The notes beneath the pieces were generated by a model. It was not told where the DNA came from. It saw nothing but the letters and a program-made list of their open reading frames with translations, and made no database searches. The translations under genes were made by a program, and so were the position numbers. A stretch of 64,000 nt of DNA from positions 1,116,001 to 1,180,000 of the forward strand of contig NZ_CP006850.1 in NCBI RefSeq assembly GCF_000523235.1. Reading direction: 5' to 3'. Below, piece after piece: positions 54,667-63,984 of the stretch (positions within the stretch are counted from its first letter, which is position 1; the number at the start of each line of letters is the position of its first letter). This stretch comes from Nocardia nova SH22a (lineage in GTDB: Bacteria; Actinomycetota; Actinomycetes; Mycobacteriales; Mycobacteriaceae).

Positions 54667-55833
54667 GTGCGGGACATGGTCGAGATCGGGATGGGTCGCA
54701 CCGCCCGGCGTACCTATGAGCTGGACGATGTCGACATCGTCCCGTCGCGTCGCACCCGCTCGTCGAAGCAGGTGTCGCTGTCCTGGCAGCTCGACGCCTA
54801 CCGCTTCGACATCCCCCTCGTCGCCCATCCGACCGATGCGCTGGTGTCCCCGGAATTCGCGATCGAACTGGGCCGTCTCGGCGGTCTCGGCGTCATCAAC
54901 GGTGAGGGGCTGTGGGCCCGGCACGCCGATGTGGGCGCGCGGATCGAGCAGCTCGTCGAGGTCGCCGAGCACAAGGGCTCCGAGGCCGCGGTCGAACTGC
55001 TGCAGGAACTGCACGCCGCGCCGATGCAGCCGGATCTGCTGGCCGCCGCCGTCGCCCAGGTGCGCGCCGCCGGGGTCACGGTCGCCGTGCGGGTGAGCCC
55101 GCAGAACGCCCGGAACCTGACCCCGAGCCTGGTGCAGGCCGGGGTGGACCTGCTGGTGGTGCACGGCACCATCATCTCCGCCGAACATGTCGGTGGCGCG
55201 AACCCGGCGGCGGCCGACGACGAGAGTTCGGTCGAGCCGCTGAACCTCAAGACCTTCATCGCCGAACTGGATGTGCCGGTGGTGGCCGGTGGCGTCAGCG
55301 ATCATCGCACCGCGCTGCATCTGATGCGCACCGGCGCGGCCGGTGTGATCGTCGGCTACGGCTCGATGCCCGGATCCACCACGACCGGTGAGGTACTCGG
55401 CATCGGGGTGCCGATGGCCACCGCGATCGCCGACGCCGCCGCCGCGCGCCGCGACTACCTGGACGAGACCGGCGGCCGCTACGTCCACGTGATCGCCGAC
55501 GGCGATATCGTCAGCTCCGGTCAGCTGGCCAAGGCCATCGCCTGCGGCGCCGATGCCGCGATGCTGGGCGTTCCGCTGGCGCTGGCGCATCAGGCGCCGG
55601 GGCGGGGCTGGTACTGGCCGTCGGCGGCCGCGCATCCGTCGGTGCCGCGGGGCGCGATGCTGCAGTTCGCCGAGCCGGAGGAGCGGCCGACCCTCGAGAC
55701 AGTGCTCTACGGTCCGTCGAGCGATCCGTGGGGTTCGGTCAATCTCGTTGGCGGCCTGCGTCGTTCGATGGCCAAGGCCGGATACTGCGATCTCAAGGAA
55801 TTCCAGAAGGTCGGCCTGAGCGTACGCGCCTGA
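54667..55833 (+). CDS. guaB3: GuaB3 family IMP dehydrogenase-related protein
   Basis: 388 residues, GTG start after AAGGAGAG. IMPDH/GMP-reductase-type barrel without CBS domains: RRTYELDDVDIVPSRRT, FDIPLVAHPTDALVSPEFA, VAGGVSDHRTALHLMRTGAAG, VHVIADGDIVSSGQLAKAIACGADAAMLG. The loop where IMPDH carries its catalytic Cys reads YGSMPGSTTTGEV, with no Cys. It matches mycobacterial GuaB3. Recent work on a cyanobacterial GuaB3 assigned GMP reductase activity; whether that holds for actinobacterial members is not shown here. It follows guaB on the same strand. Confidence 0.9.
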   Translation: MRDMVEIGMGRTARRTYELDDVDIVPSRRTRSSKQVSLSWQLDAYRFDIPLVAHPTDALVSPEFAIELGRLGGLGVINGEGLWARHADVGARIEQLVEVAEHKGSEAAVELLQELHAAPMQPDLLAAAVAQVRAAGVTVAVRVSPQNARNLTPSLVQAGVDLLVVHGTIISAEHVGGANPAAADDESSVEPLNLKTFIAELDVPVVAGGVSDHRTALHLMRTGAAGVIVGYGSMPGSTTTGEVLGIGVPMATAIADAAAARRDYLDETGGRYVHVIADGDIVSSGQLAKAIACGADAAMLGVPLALAHQAPGRGWYWPSAAAHPSVPRGAMLQFAEPEERPTLETVLYGPSSDPWGSVNLVGGLRRSMAKAGYCDLKEFQKVGLSVRA

Positions 55834-55845
55834 CGGCGACCCGGA

Positions 55846-56643
55846 TCAGTTGATCCGGGTCAGCACATCCCCGCGCAGGAATTCCCGGATGACGGCATTG
55901 ACCTGCGCGGGGTGGGTCATATTGACGGCCTGCCGGGCGCCCTCGATTTCGAGGAATCGCGATTTGGCCAGCCGCTGCGCCATATCGAGTGCGTGGGCGC
56001 GGGGGACGCCCGACCGGGTCGGATGGATGACCAGCGCGGGACAGGTGATCTCGCCCAACCGGTCCAGGATCGAGTCCCGGGTCAGCAGACATCCGGCGGC
56101 GGCCTCGAGTTCGCGCGGATCGCGCGCCAGCCACTGCCTGGTCCACACCGCCCGATGCCAGTCGTCCTCGCCGATCAGCCAGTGCGCCAAGTGTTCTGCC
56201 AGTGCCTGCCGGATATTCGGTTCCCACCAGTGATCCAGGAATCGGCGTGAGGTCTCGATCTCCTGCCGGGTCGGGCTCTGCGCCTCGGTGGCGATCAGGA
56301 TCAGCGCGGCCACCCGCTCGGGGGCCAGCAGGGCCGTGCGTAACGCGCTGAATCCGCCCTGGGAGGTGCCGCCGACCACGGCACGTTCGACGCCCAGCTG
56401 ATCCAGGACGGTCAACGCGTCACGGGCGGCGGTCCAGTAGGTGAACGGCAGCCCCTCGTCGCGGGTGCGGCCGTGGCCGCGGGCGTCCCAGGTGACGATG
56501 CGGAATTCCGGTGAGAGCGCGGCGGCCTGCGAGGCGAACATCGTTCGGTCCATGAAGAATTCGTGGCCCAGTAACACCACCGGCCCTCGACCGCCCGTGT
56601 CCTCGTAGTGGATCTCGGCATCGATCGCATGGGCGAATGGCAC
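55846..56643 (-). CDS. Alpha/beta-hydrolase
   Basis: About 265 residues. GTG start uncertain (56643 or 56649; no good ribosome site). Fold features: IHYEDTGGRGPVVLLGHEFFMD, WDARGHGRT, nucleophile elbow GGTSQGGFS with Ser, ALVIHPTRSGVPR before the acid, and a C-terminal GARQAVNMTHPAQVN in the place of the catalytic His region. Similar to small esterases and haloalkane-type hydrolases. Substrate unknown. Convergent with guaB3, divergent from guaA. Confidence 0.8.
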   Translation of the reverse strand: MPFAHAIDAEIHYEDTGGRGPVVLLGHEFFMDRTMFASQAAALSPEFRIVTWDARGHGRTRDEGLPFTYWTAARDALTVLDQLGVERAVVGGTSQGGFSALRTALLAPERVAALILIATEAQSPTRQEIETSRRFLDHWWEPNIRQALAEHLAHWLIGEDDWHRAVWTRQWLARDPRELEAAAGCLLTRDSILDRLGEITCPALVIHPTRSGVPRAHALDMAQRLAKSRFLEIEGARQAVNMTHPAQVNAVIREFLRGDVLTRIN

Positions 56644-56881
56644 GAGCACGAGGATAGCTGGCGCCGTCACCCGTTGCTCCGGCTTCGGCCCCGGCGCCTG
56701 CCGACACGCGGATCGCGTTGCCGGATAGGCCGTTTCGCCGACCGCGGCGGCACCGTCGCAGCGCCTGTGGGCAGGCGTGCCGCGGCTGTGGGCCGAAGGG
56801 GCGCCGGTGTGGCCGATCACATCGCGGCGATCCGGTTCGCCCGGCCTCGAGGTGCGCGAATGCGCTCACTAAACTGTGCGG

Positions 56882-58453
56882 GTGGCAGAAACCCAGCGAC
56901 CTGTTCTCGTCGTCGACTTCGGTGCGCAGTACGCGCAGTTGATCGCCCGGCGCGTGCGTGAATCCAGTGTCTACTCCGAGGTGGTACCGCACAGCACCAC
57001 CGTGGAGGAGATCGCGGAGCGCCGGCCGCTCGCGGTGATCCTGTCCGGCGGTCCGGCCAGTGTGTACGCCGAGGGCGCGCCGCGGCTGGACCCGCGCCTG
57101 TTCGATCTCGGCGTTCCGGTCTTCGGCATCTGCTACGGATTCCAGGCGATGGCCCAGGCCCTGGGTGGCACGGTCGCCCACACCGGCACCCGCGAATACG
57201 GTCGCACCGAGCTGAACATCGACGGCGGCGTGCTGCACGGCGGCCTGCCGACCGTGCAGCCGGTCTGGATGAGCCACGGTGACGCGGTCACCGACGCTCC
57301 CGCCGGATTCGAGGTCACCGGCACCACGGCCGGTGCACCGGTCGCGTCGTTCGAGGACCGGGAGCGGCGGCTGGCGGGTGTGCAGTACCACCCGGAGGTG
57401 CTGCATTCGCCGCACGGGCAGCAGGTGCTGAGCCGGTTCCTGCACGATATCGCCGGAATTCCCTCGACCTGGACGCCCGCCAACATCGCAGATGCGCTGG
57501 TGGAGCAGGTGCGCGCGCAGATCGGTGACGGGCACGCGATCTGCGGTCTGTCCGGTGGCGTCGATTCCGCGGTGGCGGCCGCGCTCGTGCAGCGGGCCAT
57601 CGGTGACCGGCTGACCTGTGTCTTCGTCGATCACGGTCTGTTGCGGGCCGGTGAGCGCGAACAGGTGCAGCGGGATTTCGTGGCCGCGACCGGCGCCAAG
57701 CTGGTGACCGTCGACGCGGTCGAGAAATTCGTGGGTGAGCTGAAGGGCGTCACCGATCCGGAGGAGAAGCGCAAGATCATCGGCCGGGAGTTCATCCGCT
57801 CCTTCGAGGACGCGGTGGCCGAGGTCGTGAAGGCCACGGGCTCCGACGGGTCCGCCCCCGCCGTCGAGTTCCTGGTCCAGGGCACGCTGTATCCGGATGT
57901 GGTGGAGTCCGGCGGCGGTTCGGGAACCGCCAACATCAAGAGCCACCACAATGTCGGCGGGCTGCCGGAGGATCTGGAATTCCAGCTGGTCGAGCCGCTG
58001 CGGTTGCTGTTCAAGGACGAGGTTCGCGCGGTCGGCCGCGAGGTCGGGCTGCCCGAGGAAATCGTTGCGCGCCAGCCCTTCCCGGGGCCGGGGCTGGCGA
58101 TTCGGATCGTCGGCGAGGTCACCCCGGATCGGCTGGCCACCCTGCGGCAGGCCGATGCCATCGCGCGTGAGGAGCTGACCGCGGCCGGACTGGACGCACA
58201 GATCTGGCAGTGCCCGGTGGTCCTGCTCGCCGATGTGCGCAGTGTGGGCGTGCAGGGCGATGGCCGTACCTACGGACATCCGATCGTGCTGCGGCCGGTG
58301 TCGAGTGAGGACGCGATGACCGCCGACTGGACGCGGCTGCCGTACGAGACGCTGGAGCGGATCTCGACCCGGATCACCAACGAGGTCGCCGAGATCAACC
58401 GGGTGGTGCTGGATGTGACCAGTAAGCCGCCGGGCACCATCGAATGGGAGTGA
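56882..58453 (+). CDS. guaA: GMP synthase (glutamine-hydrolysing)
   Basis: 523 residues from GTG ([14 protein letters not shown]); a GTG two codons earlier (56876) is also possible. Class I amidotransferase domain: [15 protein letters not shown], nucleophile loop [21 protein letters not shown]-pyrophosphatase domain: [16 protein letters not shown]-loop. Dimerisation domain ends in [11 protein letters not shown]. It converts XMP to GMP, using the GuaB product. Strong terminator downstream. Confidence 0.97.
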   Translation: MAETQRPVLVVDFGAQYAQLIARRVRESSVYSEVVPHSTTVEEIAERRPLAVILSGGPASVYAEGAPRLDPRLFDLGVPVFGICYGFQAMAQALGGTVAHTGTREYGRTELNIDGGVLHGGLPTVQPVWMSHGDAVTDAPAGFEVTGTTAGAPVASFEDRERRLAGVQYHPEVLHSPHGQQVLSRFLHDIAGIPSTWTPANIADALVEQVRAQIGDGHAICGLSGGVDSAVAAALVQRAIGDRLTCVFVDHGLLRAGEREQVQRDFVAATGAKLVTVDAVEKFVGELKGVTDPEEKRKIIGREFIRSFEDAVAEVVKATGSDGSAPAVEFLVQGTLYPDVVESGGGSGTANIKSHHNVGGLPEDLEFQLVEPLRLLFKDEVRAVGREVGLPEEIVARQPFPGPGLAIRIVGEVTPDRLATLRQADAIAREELTAAGLDAQIWQCPVVLLADVRSVGVQGDGRTYGHPIVLRPVSSEDAMTADWTRLPYETLERISTRITNEVAEINRVVLDVTSKPPGTIEWE

Positions 58454-58496
58454 AAGCGTCCGCTCCGGACGTGCGGGCCGGGTAGGCCGCAACCGC

Positions 58497-58529
58497 GAGG
58501 GCCCGCCGGTCGCGTACCGGCGGGCCCTC
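58497..58529. terminator. Bidirectional terminator between guaA and 58541
   Basis: A perfect 14-bp stem (58497-58510 with 58516-58529) and a 5-base loop, followed by GCTGTTCGTTTCT. It is placed between convergent genes and can serve both strands. Confidence 0.85.
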
Positions 58530-58540
58530 GCTGTTCGTTT

Positions 58541-58762
58541 CTACTTCTTTCGTCTGGGCGTGACGACCAGGGCGATACCGACGACGATCGCCGCCCCCAC
58601 CACGATCCAGCCCACGGGTACCGCGCTGTGGATCGGCCAGGAGTTGGGGCCGATGAAGGCCCACACACTCACCAGCAGGGCCAGGATTCCGGCCGCCAGC
58701 AGCGACAGCGACGGTCCGCGACGGGTTCCGGTCCGAGTGTCGGACTGATCGGTGTCAGCCAT
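58541..58762 (-). CDS. Small two-helix membrane protein
   Basis: 73 residues: a basic/Thr-rich head, helix 1 (LSLLAAGILALLVSVWAFIG), a short loop, helix 2 (VGWIVVGAAIVVGIALVV) and a TPRRKK tail. The start overlaps the end of the large PspC gene by 8 nt, so it is probably translated with it. Function unknown; likely part of the same envelope-stress group. Confidence 0.75.
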   Translation of the reverse strand: MADTDQSDTRTGTRRGPSLSLLAAGILALLVSVWAFIGPNSWPIHSAVPVGWIVVGAAIVVGIALVVTPRRKK

Positions 58763-60611
58763 GTTTCACCTCCGCGTTTCCGGCGTGGACATCGACGTCG
58801 AGGGTCAGCACCGGACCGTCTTTCGGCCCGGTGAGGCCCTGTGGGCAGGTCACATCGCCCATATTCGCGCTGCAGGTGGTGTGCAGGCGCATGGACTCGG
58901 GAACCAGCACCCGGAAATCGCCCATCTGCACCCGCACATGTACCGTGCGGTCCTCGGTGAGGGGGAGTTGACGCAGGTCCAGGGTGCCCGAACCCATCGT
59001 GATCTTGTAATCCGACGCCAGATCGGTGGCACTGGCCGGGGTCCAGACGTGCTCGCCCATCGCACCGCGATCGAATTCGACCGGTCCGACCAGTGCGGCG
59101 AGGACGACGAATCCGGCCAGCGGAGCCAACACCACCATCAGCCCGTATCCGCGCCGCAGGAAAGCGCCGACGATCAGTCCGAGACCGACCACCGCCAGTG
59201 CCACCGCCCCGATCCGGGCCGGGGTCATCCAGTCCGCACCGGCCGCGGCGAGCGCTCCCGCAGCGGCCGCGGCCAGGACGGCCAGGCCGATCACCACGGG
59301 CGTGAGCCGCGACCGGGGCCGCTGGGCGGGCAGGACCGCGACCGGGCGCTGCGGGGGTGTGGTGGTGGGCAGATCCCATGCCATCGGCGCCACGCCGAGC
59401 GGGTCCCAGCCGCCGGGGGTGGGGGTGAAGGTCGCCGGGTCCGGAGTGCGGCGCGAGGTGGACGGGCCGGGGGAGGTAGGGGTGGTCCGGGTAGCCGGTC
59501 CGCCGGTGCCGCCGTCGTGGTCGTAGCCGGTCGTGTCCGGTGTCGTGTCGGTGGCGGTCTCCGGTGTCGCTTCGATGGCCTCGGGTTCGGACCCGATGGC
59601 AAGTGGGCGAGTGAGCGCAACGGTGGGGTGGTCGTCGGCGTCGTACCAGCCACCCTCGTCCGCCGCGTGCCCGGCTGCGGTGGATTCGGCTCGGGTGGCA
59701 TCCGCCGAGGTTCCGGCTGTGTTGTCCGCTGAGATCGCGCCGGTGCCTGATGCTCCGCCGGTGGCCGTATCGTGCTCGCCCGCTTCGGTGTTCGCGTCGG
59801 TATCGGATGCCGCTGTGCCGGGTCGGGTGGCGATCGGTTCGGTCGCCGGGGAAACCCCGCCGGTGCCCGATTCTGCGGTGGTGGCCGTATTGTGCTCGCC
59901 CGCTTCGGCGTTCAGGTCCGTATCGGATGCCGCCGCATCGGGCCGGGTGACGATGGGCTCGGTTGCGGATGAAACCCCGCCGCTCGCAGCGGGATCCGGC
60001 TCGTAGTGATCGGGGAGGGTGGTGAACGGGCCGTACTGGCTGCCGCTCCAGGGCTGCGTACCGCTCCACGGTGATCCGCCGGGGAAGCTCGCTCCGGGAT
60101 ATCCGGTGGCGGCGATTCCGCCCTCGGGCGCCGGTGGATACATGTCGTCGATCGGTGGCTCCGGCTGCCGCATGTACAGCAGCCACCATCCGGCGACCAT
60201 CAGCGCGAAGCTGATCACTCCGGATCCGCCGAGACCGACCCCGACCGGGCCCATCGTGGTGACCGCGATCGCCAGCGCGACGATCAGCACGATGGTCTTG
60301 GTGGACGACTGGGAACTGGTCCCGCGGTTGATCAGCCCCTCCGCGGGCGATGCCGGATCACCCGCCGCGGGCAGCAGCAACCAGGCCGCCAGGTACAACA
60401 CGATGCCCGCACCACCGAAGATCGTCGACACCACGAACGCGACCCGGATCAGTACCGGGTCCACGCCGTAGCGACGGCCGAATCCGGACGCCACTCCGGC
60501 GACCGGGCTCTGCCGGGGCAGTCGCAGGGGACGCGTCCGCCACAGGTGGTGGAGCTGTTCGCTGAATCCGGTCCGGCTCGTGCCGCCGGCCCCGCCGCTC
60601 GCTGTGGTCAT
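58755..60611 (-). CDS. PspC-domain multi-helix membrane protein
   Basis: 618 residues. Residues 25-85 are PspC (SPVAGVASGFGRRYGVDPVLIRVAFVVS plus helix). Two more helices follow at about 105-145. A ~230-residue Thr/Ala/Pro/Asp-rich loop contains a 40-residue direct duplication (TEPIVTRPDAAASDTD / TEPIATRPGTAASDTD). Then come three helices (about 440-515) and a C-terminal beta-rich domain (MGSGTLDLRQLPL, VRVQMGDFRVLVPESM, CSANMGDVTCP) of the kind found at the end of LiaF-type and related membrane stress proteins. It is divergent from the MspA porin genes and close to the PspC-kinase gene, so an envelope-stress role is likely. Confidence 0.8.
   Translation of the reverse strand: MTTASGGAGGTSRTGFSEQLHHLWRTRPLRLPRQSPVAGVASGFGRRYGVDPVLIRVAFVVSTIFGGAGIVLYLAAWLLLPAAGDPASPAEGLINRGTSSQSSTKTIVLIVALAIAVTTMGPVGVGLGGSGVISFALMVAGWWLLYMRQPEPPIDDMYPPAPEGGIAATGYPGASFPGGSPWSGTQPWSGSQYGPFTTLPDHYEPDPAASGGVSSATEPIVTRPDAAASDTDLNAEAGEHNTATTAESGTGGVSPATEPIATRPGTAASDTDANTEAGEHDTATGGASGTGAISADNTAGTSADATRAESTAAGHAADEGGWYDADDHPTVALTRPLAIGSEPEAIEATPETATDTTPDTTGYDHDGGTGGPATRTTPTSPGPSTSRRTPDPATFTPTPGGWDPLGVAPMAWDLPTTTPPQRPVAVLPAQRPRSRLTPVVIGLAVLAAAAAGALAAAGADWMTPARIGAVALAVVGLGLIVGAFLRRGYGLMVVLAPLAGFVVLAALVGPVEFDRGAMGEHVWTPASATDLASDYKITMGSGTLDLRQLPLTEDRTVHVRVQMGDFRVLVPESMRLHTTCSANMGDVTCPQGLTGPKDGPVLTLDVDVHAGNAEVKHG
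59761..60000 (-). repeat. 120-bp tandem duplication inside the PspC gene
   Basis: GTGGCCGTAT begins at 59761 and again at 59881, and the sequence between is repeated with a few substitutions for one further period. The unit is 120 bases, so frame is kept and a 40-residue segment of the protein is doubled. Confidence 0.8.
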
Positions 60612-60778
60612 AGCTCAATGGTGGCCGTGAGCAGCGTCGAAGAACATCGGGGTTCACCCTGAAACACACCTGAACTCCAAGTTGCCAGACAAGTCGAAGG
60701 CATATCGCAGAAAGGTCCCAGCTTCGGCTGACAGGCTCAGCCGCGTTTGCTGGGTTCACATGTGATGAGGGTGATGGA

Positions 60779-61375
60779 ATGACTGCGCGCGGCCGGTGGT
60801 GTGCTGCCGCCGGAACAGGGGTGGTGGTCGCGCTGCTCAGCGGCGCTGTGGCGAATGCGGATACTCAGGTCGACCTGCCGGACGGACATCAGACGCTGAC
60901 CACCGCACCGGGTGTTCCGGTGGATCTGAGCCGTACCGGTGAACATGCGGTCGTCTCGCCCTCGCTGGCCGCCAACGGCCTGTCGCGCACGGCGAGTATG
61001 TCGGCCACCGTGTACGCGAAGGTTCCGGGCGCCACCAAGGGCACGCTGGTCACCGGCTATCTGGTCGGCTGCCAGGTGGATCTGTCCGGTGGGCTCTCGC
61101 TCGGCGGTGACGCGTACATCAGTCCGGACGGAGTCTCGCCGGAACTGGCGCCGAGCATCAATCTGGTTCCCGGTGGTGTCGCGGTGGTCCGATTCGACAC
61201 CAAGACACTGGACCCCGGCGCCGGGGCCGTGGGCGTGACCTATCAGGACCGTGCGGTGCAGGTGGAAGGCTGCGCGGGATACGCCCAGGCGCGCGCGTTC
61301 ACCACGTTGACCGTGAGCAATGATCGCGGAACGGCCGAGGTGACGTTGTACGGCCGGCCGTTCGGCATCGGGTAG
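60779..61375 (+). CDS. MspA family porin
   Basis: 198 residues with a Sec signal peptide (GVVVALLSGAVANAD, cut after ANA). The mature part follows the MspA pattern: VDLPDGHQTLTTAPG, SRTASMSATVYAKVPG, TGYLVGCQVDLSGGLSLGG, ASINLVPGG-like (APSINLVPGGVAVVRFD), VEGCAGYAQARAFTTLTV and the end LYGRPFGIG. Two Cys may pair. MspA proteins form octameric channels in the mycolic-acid outer membrane. First of a tandem pair. Confidence 0.85.
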   Translation: MTARGRWCAAAGTGVVVALLSGAVANADTQVDLPDGHQTLTTAPGVPVDLSRTGEHAVVSPSLAANGLSRTASMSATVYAKVPGATKGTLVTGYLVGCQVDLSGGLSLGGDAYISPDGVSPELAPSINLVPGGVAVVRFDTKTLDPGAGAVGVTYQDRAVQVEGCAGYAQARAFTTLTVSNDRGTAEVTLYGRPFGIG

Positions 61376-61389
61376 AGGGGAATCGGTTC

Positions 61390-62154
61390 ATGCGAGGTTC
61401 ACTCGCGATCATCGCCGGGATGGTGGTGCCCGTGGTACTGCTGGCCGGTACGGCACATGCCGACAACCACGTGACGCTGCCCGACGGGCACGGCGTCGCC
61501 CACGCACCCGACGGTGTGTCCGTCGACGTCGGTCGTACCGGTGAGCAGGCCACGGTATCGAACTCGATGGCCGACAGTCCGCTGTCTCGTACCGCATGGG
61601 TCTCGGGCGTCACCACGGTGCACGTGGACGCGCCGAGCGGAGTGACGGTCACCGGCGGACATATCGAAACGGGCTATCTGGTGGGCTGCCAGGTGGACCT
61701 CGGCAGTGCCGTCCATGCCGCCCCGTCCGGTGACACCCAGCAGACGAGCCCGCAGCCGCCCGGAAACGGCGGGGCACCCGGCAATCCCGCGGGTGGCAAC
61801 CCGGGCGGCGACAATCAGGACGGCGACAACCAGGGCAGTGGCGGTGGTGGCGACGGTGGTGGCCTTTCCGTCGGGAATTACGACCTCGGCGCCGGTCTGA
61901 ACGGTTCGGGCGTGACCCCGTTCGCCGATCCGGACGCGTCGATCCGGCTGAAGCCGGGCAAGGCCGCCACCAAGAAGATCCAGACCTACGATTTCACCGG
62001 CACCGACGGTGTGGCGCAGTTCGTGGACCACACCATCTCGATCGACGGTTGTGCCGGCGCCGCCCAGGCGCGCTCCTACATCACGATCACGGTGCACGAC
62101 AAGGTCATGGACAGCACCATCACGCTGTGGGGCCGGCCGTTCGATCTGGGGTGA
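61390..62154 (+). CDS. MspA family porin with Gly/Asn-rich insertion
   Basis: 254 residues, paralogue of the 60779 product. Signal peptide MRGSLAIIAGMVVPVVLLAGTAHAD, then HVTLPDGHGVAHAPDG, SRTAWVSGVTTVHVD, TGYLVGCQVDLGSAV. After this block comes an extra ~55-residue Pro/Gly/Asn/Asp stretch (GGNPGGDNQDGDNQ), then the MspA end (IDGCAGAAQARSYITITV, LWGRPFDLG). The insertion lies where MspA has a strand-loop of the beta region, so it could add a large flexible loop. Starts 14 bases after the sister gene, same operon. Confidence 0.85.
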   Translation: MRGSLAIIAGMVVPVVLLAGTAHADNHVTLPDGHGVAHAPDGVSVDVGRTGEQATVSNSMADSPLSRTAWVSGVTTVHVDAPSGVTVTGGHIETGYLVGCQVDLGSAVHAAPSGDTQQTSPQPPGNGGAPGNPAGGNPGGDNQDGDNQGSGGGGDGGGLSVGNYDLGAGLNGSGVTPFADPDASIRLKPGKAATKKIQTYDFTGTDGVAQFVDHTISIDGCAGAAQARSYITITVHDKVMDSTITLWGRPFDLG

Positions 62155-62255
62155 TCGCGGGGAACGGCCGGTACCGGTCCACCGGCACCCCGAGATCGGG
62201 AATCCGGGTATTTCCCGATGGTCGGCTGTCGGTCCGGCGTGCCAGTATCGAGTGC

Positions 62256-63674
62256 ATGTACCCCTCCATGCCCGCATTCGACGCGCGTTCGGGGTTCGAT
62301 GGCCGCGCGGGGGTCGAACCGCGTCCGGTTCCGGACGGCCTCGGTGGCGGGCCGGTGGCGCCGCAACCGCGGCTGCTGCGGCGCTCCGGTGGCCGGGTCG
62401 TCGGCGGGGTCGCCGGTGGTCTGGCCGACCATCTCGGGGTCGACGTCTTCAAGGTCCGGATGGCGTTCGTCCTGCTCTCGGCGCTGATGGGCGCGGGCAT
62501 CGTCGCCTACGGGATGTTGTGGATCTTCACCTCGTCCGGTGCGGACGGTCCGCCGCCCACGGCGTCGGAGCGGCGGCAGGCGGTGGGGCTGGTCCTGCTC
62601 GGGCTGGCGTTGTCGGTATCGATGGCGTGGTTGTTCAACGGCACCGCGGCGCGGGTGGTGGCGCCGATCATCGTGGTCGCCATCGGTGCGGCGCTGGTGT
62701 GGCGCGAATTCGACGCCGAGGGCCCGCGGTCCATCCTGGGCCTGCCGGCCCGCCCGACCGTGCTCACCTGGACGCGCATCCTGGCCGGGGCGACGCTGAT
62801 CGTGGTGGGGCTGGGTGTGGTGGTGCTCGCCCGCATCAACCTGAGCTCGCTGGGGTCGGCGCTGATCGCGGTCGCGGTCACCCTGATCGGCGTGGGCCTG
62901 CTGACGGTGCCGCTGTGGTTGCGGATGATGCGCGCCCTCAACGCCGAGCGCTCCGCCCGCATCCGCAACGAGGAACGCGAGGAGATCGCCTCCCATCTGC
63001 ACGACTCGGTCCTGCAGACGCTGGCACTGATCCAGCGCCAGGCCGACGATCCGCAGGAGGTGGCGCGGCTGGCCCGCAGCCAGGAACGGGAACTGCGGAA
63101 ATGGCTGTTCGAGGATTCGGTGCCCGCGCAGTCGAGTCTGGCCGCCGCACTGCGCACCATCGCCGGTGAGGTCGAGGACCAATACAGCGTCCAGGTCACG
63201 CCGGTGATCGTCGGCGATGTGTCGATGGATCTCGGTGATACCGGAATCGGTTTGCCGCGAGAGCATTTCACCGCACTGCTGGGGGCCACCCGGGAGGCGC
63301 TGGTCAATGCCGCCAAACATGCCGGTGTGCCGACCATCGACGTGTTCGCCGAGGTGGAACCGCATCAGGTGAGTATCTTCGTGCGCGATCGTGGCGCGGG
63401 ATTCGATCCCGCCGAGGTGCCTGCCGATCGGCAGGGGCTGGCGAAGTCCATTCATGCGCGGATCGAGCGCCGGGGTGGCACGGTCGAGGTGCAGACCGCA
63501 CCGGGACGGGGTACCGAGGTGCGAATCATGATGCCCCGCACCGATTCCGAGGGGCAGGGGGACGAGTGCGCGGGGGACGTTGCGGGGCCCGATGCCGCGG
63601 ATGTCGTCACGGGCGCTTCGAGCCTTGATGACACGGATGTGGCACGCTCCGGGGGCGCGGGCGTGGGTGGTTGA
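62256..63674 (+). CDS. PspC-domain sensor histidine kinase
   Basis: 472 residues. N-terminal PspC domain (RRSGGRVVGGVAGGLADHLGVD plus helix), then four further membrane helices to about 225. Dimerisation/phospho-acceptor segment: EEIASHLHDSVLQTLALIQ with the His of HLHDS (HisKA_3, NarL/LuxR class). ATPase domain: EALVNAAKHAG (N box), VRDRGAGFDP (G1) and GRGTEVRIMMP (G2). Such kinases normally sit next to a LuxR-type response regulator; none follows within the window. The ~40 residues after the ATPase domain are low-complexity, and a hairpin repeat element starts 34 bases after the stop. Confidence 0.88.
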   Translation: MYPSMPAFDARSGFDGRAGVEPRPVPDGLGGGPVAPQPRLLRRSGGRVVGGVAGGLADHLGVDVFKVRMAFVLLSALMGAGIVAYGMLWIFTSSGADGPPPTASERRQAVGLVLLGLALSVSMAWLFNGTAARVVAPIIVVAIGAALVWREFDAEGPRSILGLPARPTVLTWTRILAGATLIVVGLGVVVLARINLSSLGSALIAVAVTLIGVGLLTVPLWLRMMRALNAERSARIRNEEREEIASHLHDSVLQTLALIQRQADDPQEVARLARSQERELRKWLFEDSVPAQSSLAAALRTIAGEVEDQYSVQVTPVIVGDVSMDLGDTGIGLPREHFTALLGATREALVNAAKHAGVPTIDVFAEVEPHQVSIFVRDRGAGFDPAEVPADRQGLAKSIHARIERRGGTVEVQTAPGRGTEVRIMMPRTDSEGQGDECAGDVAGPDAADVVTGASSLDDTDVARSGGAGVGG

Positions 63675-63708
63675 GACTTTGGGACGCACCGCCTCGATAG
63701 GTGATAGC

Positions 63709-63925
63709 TGTCCCGGGGCGACACACCCGAAACGGCAACCATCCGCACTTGAACCGCCCCGGCACGCCAAAAGCGTTTCCGGGGTAGTCCCACTGGGTGG
63801 TTTCGCGGCCGTCTCGCCGATCGGGTGCCGCTGCGTAGGCGACGAAGGAGCAAGCAGCGGTGCCCGATCGGCGAGACTCAGGGGCCGCGAAACCCGCCGG
63901 AGCGAAGCGGAGGCCAAAAATACAG
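63709..63925 (+). repeat. Hairpin repeat element, copy C
   Basis: Outer stem 63799-63810 with 63883-63894; inner stem 63813-63834 with 63854-63875; loop 63835-63853. The core is essentially identical to copy B (46671-46790). The upstream part around CCGGCACGCCAAAAGCG is identical to copy A in its own orientation. It begins 34 bases after the PspC-kinase stop. Confidence 0.85.
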
Positions 63926-63939
63926 CCAATACCTTTTGG

Positions 63940-63984
63940 GGCAGTGTTCCCGGGTAGGCAGTGTTCCCCGGCGGGCAGTGTTCC
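63940..63984 (+). repeat. Three 17-bp tandem repeats after copy C
   Basis: GGCAGTGTTCC at 63940-63950, 63957-63967 and 63974-63984, exact 17-base spacing. Comparable in position to the 24-bp repeats after copy B. The last 16 bases of the window hold nothing recognisable. Confidence 0.75.

Noticed and set aside
63580..63957. Frame covering the end of the kinase gene and repeat copy C
   Set aside because: Its protein similarity to the frame at 46626-47036 is due to the repeat; there is no start signal or family.
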